From: Paramacrobiotus metropolitanus
Taxonomy: Eukaryota; Tardigrada; Eutardigrada; Parachela; Macrobiotidae
Assembly (NCBI RefSeq): GCF_019649055.1
Contig: NW_026570299.1
Location: 186,001 to 250,000 of the forward strand
Direction: 5' to 3'
DNA length: 64,000 nucleotides
A model generated the notes under the pieces. That model was not told where the DNA came from. It did not search any database and worked only from the letters and a program-made list of their open reading frames with translations. This document shows, one piece after another, positions 1 to 12,120 of the stretch (positions within the stretch are counted from its first letter, which is position 1; each line of letters begins with the position of its first letter). The position numbers and the translations under genes were made by a program.

Positions 1-2314
1 TTTTTACCGTTTTTATTTGTGCGGCGTTCTGCTGGATAGGCTCTATATATTGTACAATAGCCAGTTCGTGAATATACTTGATGATATGACCGCGATCGAT
101 CAGCGGTGCGCCGGAAATCGATGCGCACTGTACCTCTATACAACTAAACATATACTTAACTTTGACATTTGACAAAGAATAAACCGATGTGGTTTTGTTG
201 CTATGCATTTTACAAATGCATTCTTAACCTTCCAAAGCCGGGTACCAGAAGGTGTGGGAATACCAGTTTGAAAACTGGAATTCCTCGACCCAGAAAATCC
301 AGTTAAGAAAAAAGTTTTTTTGTGGAATTTTTCTGGCCATAGGTCAAGCAGGACACCACGATGCCAAAATTTCGGTGCAAAACTTCGATGCCAAAATTTG
401 CTTAAACAAATGCTGCGCTCCGGTCTGCCAACGCGCGCAAATGTGCATTTTTGTAGTTAAATACAAAAATAAACAAACATAATTATTAAGTTTCTTAAAT
501 ACTATTTGTACTAACAGACAATGGCATAAGCAAGTCTGCAACTGCGATCAATATTGTTTCAAGAAAATTTGTTTCTTTATGTTATTTGTTTAAACTAGTA
601 TTAAATAAATTTATTTTGGCGCCGCCATAATACGCACATAGGCTGTTCCGAAGGAATGAGTACATAATAGTACATAGTACATAGTGCCGCAGCGTAGCGT
701 AGTAATGCACTGCGTAGCTACGTTGTACAGTTGCACTTACGCTGAAATTTTTCTTCAGCTCAAGCTCATAAAGTGACTAATGCCATAATATTAATTTTCA
801 TGTACCGTATTACCGTACGCGCAGAATACAGTAATATCAATGGCTATTTATTACGACCACGCAACACAGTTAGAAGTATGACCAACGTAGCAGGGTCTGT
901 GGTTTCCGTGGTAACCAAATTGCCTTGCTTAGTCTGACAAAAGGGATACCAGCTATACTTCCTTAAATATAATATTATTATTCTGCTTATTAGTTTCACG
1001 TATTCAGCCTGCGATCTCTTTCTCGCCAGCATTTACACCGGTCACAGACCACACGTTATACCCGATTAGGATAATGGTTATTGCAGTATATGTTAGCGCG
1101 TTTGCACGTTTGTTGTCGTTACAACTCGCTGATATCGCAATTCGCAGGTATGGTTTAATTATTTGAATTTCAATGTGCCTGGAAGAACTGAAGCTGGACT
1201 GAAGTTGAACTGAGCTGGACGTGTTGACTGTTGACTGATGTGGGCCTTCGACCTTCGTTATGGGGTCCTGGTCCATCCATCTTCCGTTTCAGAAAGCGGT
1301 CAGTAAACCGCTGACTTTTCACTGTAGACGGTTTCTGCATGTTGGTGGTCCCTGTTGAAAGTAAGTTTTACAAGCTGTGGTGCACGATATCTTGTTAATC
1401 AAGCCCTTGAGGTGTCGTCTGGGGAAAATACTGCGAAGACACGCAGCGAATACTGAAGTAGTCAAAACGTGGTAAAAGGTGATGAGAATAGCTGGTTTAA
1501 GTAATGCCAGGGTGATTAACGGCATTCATTTCGTTAATCTGCCGTTCTACATCCCTTTGCTCGGTTGATTTTCTTTTGTTTTATCGAAAAATGTTGCGCA
1601 AATCCGGAGACCGACTACTTAGCTCGCGAAGGACTTATATGTACCAGTTTACTGAGGATCGTTTGCCCGTTAATCGTTCGTTTCGTTTTGCTGCGTAATG
1701 CATGACTGAAGCTTACAGAGTATAAAGAAAATCTAAAATACCTATAAATCGAGAATCACTAGGAACTTTCTGATCACACCGGTCGCCGGCTTGAGTGCCC
1801 TGAATTGTGCCATATGTTTTCGCCATGCGTACACATCCGTACATTCGTAATTTTGTCTGGTCAAACCCTAACCATGCAACAGCCACTTTTTTATAGCATT
1901 CGGCCAAGTCTGCAGGATATTTGCAGGATAAGTGCATCAGGATAGATACAAGTACAATTACTGTATGTTAGCTGTAAAAGATCAGTGCGTCCGTGGTTTT
2001 TCTCTTTGGATGGTTGCAAACTTGCACGATGGTATGAATTTCCATTATGCATCCGATGTCGATGTCGATGCCGTAGTTGTATTGTTTACGCCCTGGTCCG
2101 CGCTCCAGTTATGCGGAAGAAAGCAATCGGTTTAATCCCCATAGAACCACATAATGCCTAACTTGGACATTCTGTGTTTCTTCCGGATGGACTGCAGGTT
2201 TTTATACGACCTGTTGCACAGACAATTTATGCTGTTTTGCACATATTATACAAAATAAAGAAAGAATTTTTGGTCTTGGATTGCTGAGTTTCTTCCTGTT
2301 TCGCTCCTCCCGTG
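1..2314. other. No supported gene
   Basis: AT-leaning sequence with only short, unrelated open frames and no recognisable protein motif. I see no terminal repeats or clear tandem arrays here. Confidence 0.5.
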
Positions 2315-2700
2315 AAGGCTGCGATGCGAATTTCGTCACGACCGCAGATGCGAAGTCGTAGTTCAAAGTCTTATCCCGTAAACGGTTGGCAGATTCCACT
2401 AGTGAGTCCTTCGTCTGGTGCTTGCACCATATGGAAGAATTCGGACCTTCCGGTGTGCTTGAGATCACTTTCAGATAGATGGTGTCGAGCAACTTCGTCG
2501 CTTTCAGACTCTCTGACACTCTCAGGCTTGGATCCCGTACGTGGCGTGACCGCCTTTCACAAAGCTTCAAATGGGCGCGTTTCTAAGCTGTTGAGCAACA
2601 CTCTGTGGGCTATCGTCGAACGGTGGCCCGCAAGGCTAATAGAACTGGTGAATCTTTTCTTCCATGGGATCCAGCGCATCGTGGCGCGATCAAATTTTTG
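2315..2700 (-). pseudogene. Ty3/gypsy gag relic
   Basis: Minus-strand fragments spread over two frames resemble the capsid part of the intact gag at 14,285-15,145 and the gag at 57,136-57,889. They contain the pattern LLDTIYLKV, followed by a segment like SLVESANRLRDKTLNYDF, which aligns with SLVDFATRMRDKTILCDF of the intact copy. The relic has frame changes and stops and no flanking LTR that I can see. It is a decayed retrotransposon fragment, not a host gene. Confidence 0.55.
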
Positions 2701-2861
2701 CAACGTTAGTGGAACATTAGTTGTGGACACTCTGACGTACCTCTTAAGTTGCTTACAGCCTTTTTACTCATTGAGCAACTGTTTTATTAATAATACTAAT
2801 TTATTAACAAATGAACAACATTGCAATCATGGCTGCTATGTCAATACACCACAGTAATAAT

Positions 2862-3315
2862 ACTGACCTTTCCGGTGCCAGACAGCACCACGTTCCTGAA
2901 AATGTTCGGATCTTTTACACATATTTCGTTTAAAACGTGATTAATCATTCCCTCATCGGCACTTCCACCACGATTCACTTTTTCCGCTTTGTTGCGGACG
3001 TTTTGTATGTCCTGGACTGTAAGCTTTGCCGGTCTTTTTAGCTATTTGCCGTTGAATTGCCCTGTGAGGGATGAAAGATTTCTGCAAATGTGCCGTCTTC
3101 TCTGCTTGAACATGGCTAAGGCGGCGATTTTCCGGTGGATTTTTCCACCTTTTTTCTGTTAGTGGATAGTTATGGCCCATTTCCTGTTCAAATATTCGTA
3201 GGACGTGGCCGCGAAGGTCAAAGTAGCCTGACGCCAGCTGGGCAGTGGTGTCGTCGGCTGTGAGTAAACTCCCGAGCTCCAACGCCCTTCTTTTCGTATT
3301 CTCTATGGTGTACAC
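2862..3315 (-). pseudogene. ZSWIM/MULE-type transposase N-terminal fragment
   Basis: The minus strand encodes a region with the flow TGK...DIQNVRNKAEK...GGSADEGMINHVLNEICVKDPN. This resembles the segment before the catalytic domain in MULE-like and ZSWIM-type proteins. The reading frame changes once near 3,030, so the two halves lie in different frames. The downstream end reads into a possible splice donor (GTCAGT near 2,863). No catalytic domain follows. I treat it as a broken transposon or domesticated-transposase fragment; the family call is from pattern recognition only. Confidence 0.4.
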
Positions 3316-3838
3316 AATCGTAAAATATCTTTTTTGTTGACCAGGAAAGGCGTGTCCCTTCTCGAAACTTCTCGGACCGTCGTATTATGAATGTTTGGAA
3401 AGTGGCGTTCTGGTATGTCTTAGGTCTTTCTCGAATTCTTCGAAAGACGGGTATTCATTCACCCTTCAGGTCATGGAGATTTTCGAGTGAGGGGAATACT
3501 GAATACCCAGATCACGGCTTCCGGTGGTTCCGGTACCGGAGGGCAGCTTGAACCCGTCATAATATGAAATCTGCTGGTACTAAACATAAAATTACTGGTG
3601 CATTTCCAATACGATAGAGAGAAAGTTTTTATACTATACAGTTTTCAGACAGTGTACAACTACAATCACTACACTGAATAATAATTATTTTACGTATCTG
3701 TTTTTTAATTGTTAGCTACTTAGTTCTGGAACTGCATATACTTATGTAGTAGTACGTACCAGTATGTACGTCGTACATAATTATCGGCAAGACACGCACT
3801 TTTATATTGCCCGCGTCTCACGTCTCCACTCCATATTT
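3316..3838. other. No supported gene
   Basis: No gene-like frame. The stretch has many TAC/GTA-rich short palindromes (for example around 3,745-3,785) but no structure I can name. Confidence 0.4.
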
Positions 3839-4087
3839 ATTACATTTGAAGCAGCGTAGCACGGTCAAATTAAGATATTCTGGCGGTGTCCAGCCTTAGG
3901 TAGCATATGTACAGGTACAGTGCTTCCTTGTTAGAGCTAGTCTTGTGCCTCTGCATTGTCGTCCCAAACCAGAAACCATTTCCTCAGACCCGCTGAGAGC
4001 CTTGCGTCGATGCACAACGTTGACCGGATCCATACTGCCACGGTAAAACAAGTTTCCCCCGTCAAAGCACCTTGTTTTAAATTTCAA
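3839..4087 (-). pseudogene. Zinc-knuckle (gag-like) relic, degraded copy
   Basis: Minus-strand counterpart of the better preserved knuckle fragment at 18,683-18,928. It shares the stretch VNVVH[RQ]RK[AV][LI]SGSE. The cysteines that make the CCHC finger in the other copy are mostly displaced or lost here. Likely the C-terminal end of a retroelement gag or ORF1 protein. Confidence 0.35.
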
Positions 4088-6445
4088 AAATTATTGGCGC
4101 GTTTCGTATGTTTTGCCGATTGTCATGGTGTCCAGTTGAGGAATATCGTCGGAAAATTAATTCTGTTACTATCATGCTGGTATTGTCGCAGCAAGTTTCT
4201 CTTTCTCAAGATAAAAAAAACAAGATGGAAATAGTGTACGCAACCTACCTCTTTTTTTGTCAACAGGAAGATACTTTTCGTCATTCTAGGCGACATTTTC
4301 ATGAGCAGCTGATCAATGGAGTAACGGCCTCTAAAGCCTTAACTGGCCAGGTTTTCCGAGTTTTTACACGCGAATATCGCGTGGCATGACGGTGACCTAT
4401 ATCCCGTCTATTCCACTGAGGTATACATCCACTGAAATTTGCTGAGAAATGTTCTGCGGCTTCCCGGTACGTGCTTATACAGTACATCAATGCGTAATAA
4501 AGTATCAAGGTAAATAATTCGAACAATGTGGACAAAGAATCCCGGAACGAACAACAGAAATTCGGGACCGCGCGCATGGTAATCTTTCTGATTTTGTTTT
4601 TCGGTTTTATTCCTAGAATTAGCGCTAACGGTAGATAGGTAGCTGTTGTTCCGCTGACCCCTGACACTTGCTATGTGACTCGGCAGGCCCGATCTGCTGC
4701 TGACACTCACAGTTACACAACAGGACACTGGCGTCTCAGGATCCGCGACATGCTCGGACTTTCACGCCTTTCCACAACGATTGCTTTCCCAACTTGAAAC
4801 CCGGCACACCGCACAAGCGGTATTTATTTTAAATATTACTCAGAACCTGTTGCTTTTCGTAAGCACGCTTTGGTGCCATTTGTGCGGACAGCATCCACAG
4901 GCTCTTCTCCTGGTTGTGACATTTCCTCGAACACGAACAGTGGTGACCGCAACTGGCAAATTCAGTAATTGCAGATGCTAGTCCAGCCAGATTTCCAACC
5001 GTTTCTCTGCGGGTCGTAAAATTCCATCACTTTGGTCATCGCCGTCCTTTTGTGGCTGCAACCACGGATAGCGTAGATGCGGCCATTAAGAGCCAGTTGC
5101 GCAAAACGGATTTGTGGCATCGCTTGTGGATCAGCCGAAGCCGTTACCGCGATTTTCGCCGCATACACCAGCCAACTCTTTTTCATATCCGTTATAATTA
5201 AATTCGTTGGTGCTGTACGGAAGCCTTGACCGTTTGAAATGTCATTCAGCCGATGTGGACGAACTGAATACCGCTATGAAAAGCCGAAGGCTATCACAGT
5301 CGTCAAGTCGCTGTTACACATGATAACCTTTGGCAAGCCGTTTTACAACGTAAATCGCTAGGGCTTCGCATGTCCAAAGCGTGAACACGAATGAATACTT
5401 TTGGAGCACTTTCCACTGCTTCGCTGGAGCTCATACACCCAAACGCCCGCGTCAAAATGTACGCTGTACGCTATAGATTTAGCACCACTGCTTTCACAGT
5501 GGGAACGAACGTTTATTATGCATGTTGGAGCAGAACCTAGTGCTCAGTTTAGTACATGCAAAGCAGAATCAACAAGTACGTCTGCGTACGAATTCGGAAA
5601 TTTTATTGAGACGTCTGCGCAAATTTCTTAAGAAAAACGTAAACTTGGGATCTCAGGTCGTAGGCGAGGCAGCATCCCAACGATTCGTTCGGATCGGTGC
5701 GGCAGTTGTGCTGTGTATATCCGACAATGTCTCGGGATCTTTCCTCGGAGAGACGAATATTCCGGATAAAATATTTTATACAATCAGAGTAACCGCTCAT
5801 AAATATTCTGAATTCTGAATGCAAATGCGAGCATCAGACTTCCGTGTTCGCAATTGCGCATGAATGGTTTTCAGCCTTACCAGTCGGCGGGACGTGGACG
5901 CGTTAGAGCCGTTGTTTTGAGGGAGTTTTTGTGGCTGGCGCTTGCTGAATTATAGGGATAACATTACGAACATATCGCGATGTGAAGATCCCGGTTCAGA
6001 TGCGGTCAATTCTCGGCTGATTGCATTCCATAAAATTTCGTGGTGTTCCTTCGGTGTGTGTGATGTCAGAAGTGTGGTTTTTTCTCAAACATAAAATGCT
6101 ACATTTTTCGTTTAGAAACCACAGTATTCATTTTCGCTTCGTTAGTTTTGTCTTCGCTTTCATTTTCGTTTGGAAAATGGCGAGGTACTGTACTTTTACT
6201 TCGGCAATAACTTTTATTGGTTTCAGATCGTTTACAAAAAGCCAGCTTGCTTTTCAGAAAGTTGGGCGTCAACGCGTTATTCATTTCTTATTAAGCTATC
6301 ATAAAATACGTTAACATGCACAACTTCCCTTCTCCATTTTCAATATCTGGAAGTTGGTGTTTGCATTAGTGTGCATTACTAGTTCAAGTGCAAGGTGTAG
6401 AACAAAGTCTATTCATTACGTATGCAGTTAATTTCGGTTGAAAGA

Positions 6446-6513
6446 GTTTCCGTATTGAGCAACATTTAAGAATACCTCGATGAGTATTCCTAGTGTATGC
6501 CCGAAACGGAAAC
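6446..6513 (+). repeat. 68-nt hairpin element, copy 1
   Basis: The arms GTTTCCGTATTGAGCA and TGCCCGAAACGGAAAC pair as a 16-bp stem with mismatches, and an inner stem AAGAAT/ATTCCT caps it. It is one of six same-strand copies (see also 11,697, 20,058, 21,103, 27,687 and 37,157). Confidence 0.75.
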
Positions 6514-6790
6514 CAGCTGACGTCCATTATCATTCTGCGTATTCTATGCAAGTTGCTATTAGTCATTGACTGGAAAACAAGGTTAACAATTAGCAAGTGC
6601 TGCAGACGCAAAAACAATATTTTTGTGTAGTACTTCTACTGTTACAAGTTTGTGGATGTTGAAATACTATGGACATTTACCATTATGTAATTCTTAGAGT
6701 TACTGCAGTATCTAACGCTGACATTCTCACTTGTCAGTAAAGGTTACGAGTAAAACTTAAGCAAGGATTCTTTGTAAACGTACTAAACAC

Positions 6791-8043
6791 TGGGTCTATG
6801 GTAAGCAAGTAAAGCGAAATTGCCGGTTGCATCAAATTCGTTTTCGCATTGACGTTATGCTTACCGCTTGGTATCGGTGTTAAATCACTTTAGTCCTCGC
6901 ATATAAGAGGTTGTATTTATGTGATTACTACGATACGTCCGTTATTTTGCACTCTGCATACAATAGATGTTATCATTTTTTACCACAATACTTCTATTCG
7001 CTGCGTTTCGTTACTTTTTAAGGTCTATACAAAACCCAGGACAAGTAAACAGCTTGGCAACTTTATTTCGACTCACAATTCTCACGCCTACAACCAGTCA
7101 GTATTGCCGTAAAATTATGTGATTAAGGAATATTACCAAATCATCCGATACCGTCTTCAGCGCTATCAAACGGCTCCTTCTAAAAAATTGTTTCGACGGT
7201 AAAAACACGGGCCATTTTGTTCAGCCACCCGGTATAACCATTCGTGCGCTGATACTGGATCTCATCAAGTTGTTTCACCGTTAAAGATACCGAACGGGAT
7301 CGATGATTGTGAGGTGATGTCGTGCCATTGTATGAAAGGTCACTTCCGCGACAAAGTCGCATAAAATTCCCAAGGAGTAATTAAAGGTAGAGTAGCTAAA
7401 GGAGTAGTTGACAACAGTAATTCTGTTTTAATTATTGTGTTTTGAACGATAATGAATGAGCACAAAATAACTGTCGGAAGGAGTCTTTTCCGGTTAAAAC
7501 TGTAAGACTACGAACTTAGTAACACGTATGAGTATGATTATGAAAACGTAAGCATCAGTATGATTATGGCTATTCTGAGCTCTAGTGTGATTATGATTGT
7601 GGCAATCAGTTTGAGTATGATCATGAATTTTATCGGTATAAGGAGAATTGTGAGTATGAGGCTCTTACCTAGCCCATGGAAATAGCTACGCTTCCATCAT
7701 TTTTGTAAACTGATCATCTGAATAAAAGTATTTTCGTAAATATTGTTCCGGCTAGAGATGCCAATGAGAATTTACCTTAGTTCGCTTCAGTCGATATTTA
7801 AGAAGCTCCAGCGGTCGTGTTAAGATTTTGAAAACTACAGTGAGTTTGCTTGTACAGTGTAACTGATACAGTGTGCTAAAGTGTACCTGCACTGTACTTG
7901 CTTTTCGGACATATGGGCAACAGTCAATATCCACTTCAACATTACAATATTTTATGAAGGATGCGCTTATCGTTTTTGCGACATGGGAAGTTGCGAGTGT
8001 TCACTGTTCAGCTTACTTACAGTCTAAAAGTTAAGTAATGTCC
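6791..8043. other. No supported gene
   Basis: AT-rich. Around 7,525-7,660 there is a loose tandem of AGTATGATTATG-like units. Around 7,890-7,970 a segment (CTTGCTTTTCGGACA... TATGAAGGATGC) matches 20,755-20,825, so part of this stretch belongs to the dispersed repeat. Confidence 0.4.
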
Positions 8044-8053
8044 TGGTTAGCAG

Positions 8054-8066
8054 GCTGCTTAGCAAC
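8054..8066 (+). promoter_or_regulatory. X-box-like motif, copy A
   Basis: GCTGCTTAGCAAC fits the RFX-factor X-box consensus RYYNYY-N(1-3)-RRNRAC exactly. It lies 178 bases upstream of the repeated exon at 8,244. The same 13-mer sits upstream of all five copies of that exon. Binding is not shown by sequence alone. Confidence 0.45.
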
Positions 8067-8243
8067 CGTGACTACCGCTTTGTGCGGCGCGATGGCTGCT
8101 GGAAAATGCTAAATCTTCTGTGAGCACAGGCGCGTGGTACCGATATTCGCATGGAGCGCTTCTACCCAACTTTTATTACAATAATGGTAATGTGAATGAC
8201 ACTAATTTTTTTTCCTTTTCGACGTAATAAATAACGCTTAGTT

Positions 8244-8430
8244 TTGTATGTGCTCGAGTACGATCCTTCAGAAAAGCAGACTATCGGATACCATTCGCCT
8301 GTGCTGCCATATTTAACGAACGTTAATTATCATGTCAACGTGTATGATGGGATCCAGTGCAGTTCGGCGTTTATCAAGCCCGTGACAGCGCATGGCATCA
8401 TCGGTGACTGGGAGAGCGGCACGACCTTGG
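8244..8430 (+). pseudogene. Exon 1 of repeated small gene family, copy A
   Basis: The longest open version of the family: EYDP... then SPVLPYLT...VNV...KPVT in one frame of about 62 codons. It ends at a splice donor (TTGG|GTAAGA) at the same place where the other four copies have GT. Copies B and C start with ATG-CAT; this copy has no in-frame ATG at that point. I do not recognise the product. The alignment of five copies, with a shared donor and shared X-box-like motif, argues for a once-real multi-exon gene. Confidence 0.4.
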
Positions 8431-8762
8431 GTAAGACAGTTTGTGGTGTGCGGAGTGTAATAAACGACGCTCATCGACAAAATTCCGGGCCTGTGAGGCG
8501 GATTGAATACGCTGTGTAGAACTGCCGGTCCAAAGTACATGACCGTACCTGGAGATTGGAATTATATAGCGCGATATAGCGCGGCTGAATTTGCATATTC
8601 CTTGTATTATTTTGTCAGAAATTACCGGACAAGCTTGTACACTGACTGCTCAGTACCCGCACGTATAAAAGCAACAAATACATAAGTACGTCATCAATGA
8701 TAGAAATACTGTAAATAAAAACAAAAATACATTAAAGACGTCGATGACTGTGTCTTTGCATA

Positions 8763-9840
8763 CTATTCCGGAGCCCAGTATACGAAATCCGGTTGGTTCT
8801 CATAATGCTTCTGCCTCAGAAACGTGTGCCCTGCAAATTTCGCTGTATCGTTCACTTTTCTTTGTGGTGTAGCTTGCCAGATTAGTGGCACGGCAACATT
8901 AACAGCGTAAAGGTCAACTTTAGGGTTAGCGTTTGAATCGTAAACGTGCTCAAACAGCGTGCTTGAGCTTGCGCTGTGAAATAAATGGACAAGTGCAGGG
9001 CAGCAGCACAGTACGGTACGTGGCAAAAAGTGTGACCTACAATCGTCTCGTGCGATCGTCCACTTGGTGAGGAATACGCCCAGGTTAACAGCGGCGACCA
9101 ACCACTCGTGTAAATCCATAGGCTCTTGCAACTTGTGTTTCCGTTCCGCTTGCTGTATTTCGTTCCACATTGATTCAAAGCTTTCGCACGCCGAGCGTAC
9201 ATAGTCACCACCTCGGAGGTCGTTCAAGCAGAACGCCTCCAGTGCGCGTGATGCCCAAAATGCAGTTACTACACCACAGGTAAATTTCATGGTGATTCCC
9301 ACGCATTATTTTCAAATAGCATGCCCCGGTACAGCAATATTTTTTACAGTATGCACAATTAAGTGGTGGTACCTGCCTCAGCTCATCTTGGATTTCTGCA
9401 CTGGCTGTCGCCAGTTGTGCAGCTTAACAAGACCGCTCTGGTTGCCACTTTCTGCCAAACTTTGTACGTGGTCTACAAAACGGCACCACGAATCGTTCAA
9501 GGGTTTACCGCTGTTGTCCATACGGAAACTTGGAAAGCAACTACGCGGATAAAAAAACATTAAGTTATTTGTACAAGTACTGTAGCTTACCCACATTCAC
9601 TACCGCTGCGTGGGTAAGGTACTTGCGGAGAAGGGGATGAGGAAAAGCTCAGATGACATGATGAAGCTGAATGCATAGTCTTTGCCAACTTCGGCTGGTC
9701 CGCTAAGCACGCCCAACTGCGTGATATCACCAAACGTTTCTAGATACCGCAAATTCCCTGCAGACTGAACCACACCATTGCTCGATCCTTTTGGAACCCG
9801 CGAATGATACTACGCATTATTGTGTCAACGGCGGTAACAC
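8763..9840 (-). other. Candidate multi-exon gene or gene relic, product unknown
   Basis: Three stretches on the minus strand look exon-like. About 9,605-9,830 reads a frame with GDITQLGVLSGPAEVGKDY. About 9,375-9,552 reads MDNSGKPLNDSWCRFVDHVQ and is preceded by a donor/acceptor pair (GTAAGC near 9,590, CGTAG near 9,553). The 3' stretch is an open frame of up to 179 codons at 8,763-9,302 (DLHEWLVAAVNLGVFLTKW), ending in a stop. The frames do not all join cleanly. I recognise no domain. It could be a young pseudogene or a gene whose intron borders I misread. Confidence 0.25.
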
Positions 9841-9883
9841 GGGCTTAAAATTCTCAACTACAGTAGATCGAAGCAGTGATTCG

Positions 9884-10886
9884 CGTGTCCGACCATTTCG
9901 GCATAGTGACATTTCGGCATAGGACATTTCGGCATAAGACATTTCGGCATGAGAACATTTCGGCATGAGGACATTTCGGCATGTGGACATTTCGACATAC
10001 GGACATTTCCGCACAATACTGTTGTTTCTAACGTTTTCTGTTTAAATTACTTTATTCAACCTGCGTACTGTGGACAGCGTCACTAAAATTCCTGCTATAA
10101 ACAAATTAAAAAGCGGTCCCAGTTTTTCATGTCTCCTTTTTATTGTTAGATTTGTGTATTCTTAGATCTTCTTAGGTTTTCTAGGCTTTTTTAGGCTTTC
10201 TTATGTTTCTTACGTTTCTTAGGTTTCTTAGGTTTCTTAGGTTTCTTAAGTTTCGTAGGTTTTTTGGTTCTTAGGTTTCTTAGGTTTCTTAAGATTCTTA
10301 GGCTTTCATAGGTTTACTTAGGTTTTTTAGGCTTTCTTTGGTTTCTTAGGATTTTTAGGTTTATATATATTTCTAGGTTATCTTGGTTTTTCTAAAGTTC
10401 CTCAGTTTTATCGAATCCTCGCACTTTTACATACGATTTTTCAAGTTTTCTACTGTATCTTATGTCTTCCTGCATTCCATTATTTTTATAAGGCTTTTGG
10501 TTTTCGCATTTTGGCATGTTTTGGTTTTTTAGGTTTTAGGATTTTTACTTTCTCAATTTTTGAAATTCTATGCGTTTTCCCTCCACTTTCTTAGATTGAG
10601 TACAAATCATTGGCATATTATAGGTTTCTTACCATGGTCATCATTTTATTAGCAGAAGCCAGTTACCATGCATGAGTTTTACAACAAAAAGTATATTACA
10701 GTAACAAAATTTCTTCTAATTTATCCGCTCTGCTCTTTCCATCATTAGATATTCTCAGTATACTAGACTTTATGCCGAAATGTCCGTATGCCGAAATGTC
10801 CCTATGCCGAAATGTCCTTATGCCGAAATGTCTAATGCCGAAGTGTCCAATGCCGAAATGTCCCTATGCCGAAATGACGGTACGCC
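9884..10886. mobile_element. Foldback-type transposon with tandem-repeat inverted termini
   Basis: The left end (about 9,892-10,015) carries eight head-to-tail copies of a roughly 15-bp unit CATTTCGGCATrrgA. The right end (about 10,770-10,878) carries seven copies in inverse orientation. The direct repeat GTGATTCG flanks it at 9,876-9,883 and 10,887-10,894 and fits an 8-bp target duplication. The inside has no coding frame. The terminal unit resembles CATTTCGCCAAC in the termini of the MULE at 58,957-61,936, which suggests a non-autonomous relative. Confidence 0.7.
10140..10560. repeat. Degenerate TTAGGTTTC tandem tract
   Basis: About two dozen units of TTAGG(N)TTTC, many imperfect, fill the left half of the foldback element's interior. 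The unit contains TTAGG, but the 9-base period and the decay argue against telomeric repeats. Confidence 0.6.
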
Positions 10887-11156
10887 GTGATTCGTGTTGG
10901 CGCGAATCTCCTGCCAAGTTTTGCAGCCCTCGCTGATCGATTGTTCAGAGGCGGTAATGATGTTCTTGTTGCAGCATTTTGTCGGCGATGCACCCAACAG
11001 ATGTGCAAACGCCGTTTGTAAAATATTGTAACATTAAATTTGTAACACAGAAGTGGGTAAGTGATGAATACATCATGCATGCTTACTTTTTTATGCTGTG
11101 GGGGACAGGGACCATGGAATATCCGATAAACAAAGGCTCAAAATGCGCTGCGCTTT

Positions 11157-11400
11157 TTAGCACAATTGTCCGGAAGGTCCGTGTGGACTAGCTGACGTTT
11201 CCCTGCAGGACGAACCTTTTCTTAATCGCTGTAATACATGACGGAATATACAAAATCGGTCGCGCAAAGGGCGGGCGGGTAGAGGAAAATAGATCAGACT
11301 AACTCTGTCAGTCTGCAAACTGCACGTGCAAGCTGTTTTTATTTGTCCCACGACTCAAAGTGCAGCGTAGATGATCACGCAGATCTAAGGATGGTCAACT
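11157..11400. repeat. Repeat T (CCTGCAGG block), copy 1
   Basis: Shares a segment with 17,440-17,640 and 26,940-27,190: the pattern CGTGyGGACTAGCTG, then CCCTGCAGG, then GTAATACATGACGGAAT, AACTCTGTCAGTCT and GATGATCAyGCAGATCTAA. Each copy stands at the border of one unit of the 11.2-28.4 kb segmental array. No function is evident. Confidence 0.65.
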
Positions 11401-11696
11401 GTATTTTCAAGATGGTCATTTGCATCCGTTGTGCATTTGCAGCATGAAGTCTTTGGGATTCCCAATGCCATGAACAGTGTGTTGCGAAATTTTTTTTTTA
11501 GCTTGGAAACGTTGTTCACGATTTTGTGGTGGTTTCTTCAGTTTTGTATTTAAGGACGCTACGTATGATTTTGAATGTTCAAGTACGGAAAATACTAAGT
11601 AAGGTACGGTCAACTCTTACTGGTAACATTAGCTGTGAATATACATAGTTGTAGCCGAACACCCGTAACAATGGCGTAATGTAAATTTCGGTTGGC

Positions 11697-11766
11697 GTTT
11701 CCGTGTTGAGCAGCATTTGGGAACGAGTGCGCTAAAGCATTCCCAATGTATGCCCAAAACGGAAAC
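11697..11766 (+). repeat. 70-nt hairpin element, copy 2
   Basis: Outer arms GTTTCCGTGTTGAGCA and TGCCCAAAACGGAAAC. Inner stem GGGAA/TTCCC differs from the AGGAAT/ATTCCT of other copies by a paired change. Confidence 0.75.
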
Positions 11767-12120
11767 CAACTGGCGACTACCATAATAGCGTTTCACGTAA
11801 TATGTGGTATTAGTTGTTAGACTTGTTATCAGCTATCAATAAAAGGAGAGAATACCAAAGTTTCAAGCGCAAAAATAAAGAGTACTACAGGTGATATCGC
11901 TAGAAGTTTGGAAATATTTAACATCGATAATTTTACTACTACAGTATAATACTATTGTAGAAGTGTTTGGCATAGGTCCAGTGGTAAGTTCTTTGGATAT
12001 TTTTCCGCGTAGCTAATGTCATAAACGGAGCAGCTATTAGTTTTTTTTAACCCAGAGCTCAAAGTAGTAAGTACATACATCGTCAGACACTAGTGACGTT
12101 GTGAAATGTGCAAGTTTTTG

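Larger units (their letters stand above)
3839..6790. repeat. Dispersed repeat block R, copy 1
   Basis: Long stretches match 18,683-20,580 with scattered substitutions and small indels. Shared landmarks are the CCHC-knuckle relic at the left edge, CCCAACTTGAAACCCGG near 4,787, TGGCGCTTGCTGAATTAT near 5,936, CGCGTTATTCATTTCTTATT near 6,270, and the hairpin at 6,446-6,513. Shorter relatives lie at 27,640-28,390, 36,560-37,760 and 53,330-53,460. None of the short open frames inside is conserved between copies, so the block looks non-coding apart from the knuckle relic. Confidence 0.7.

Noticed and set aside
6446-6513. Hammerhead ribozyme in the hairpin repeat (CGATGAG ... CGAAAC resembles its core).
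   Set aside because: The conserved CUGANGA is not present: copies read CTCGATGAG, GACTGCGATGG or CGAGTGCGG, and the GAAA element is not placed after a proper stem II in most copies.
7490-7660. Coding repeat of AGTATGATTATG units.
   Set aside because: Units are irregular and contain stops in every frame; simple-sequence drift is enough.
9892-10015. CRISPR-like array of CATTTCGGCAT units.
   Set aside because: Spacers are 3-5 bases and near-identical, units are mirrored at the other end, and the genome is eukaryotic; these are transposon termini.
10140-10560. Telomeric (TTAGG)n array.
   Set aside because: Units are separated by TTTC-like spacers with a 9-base period, degenerate, and enclosed in a transposon.
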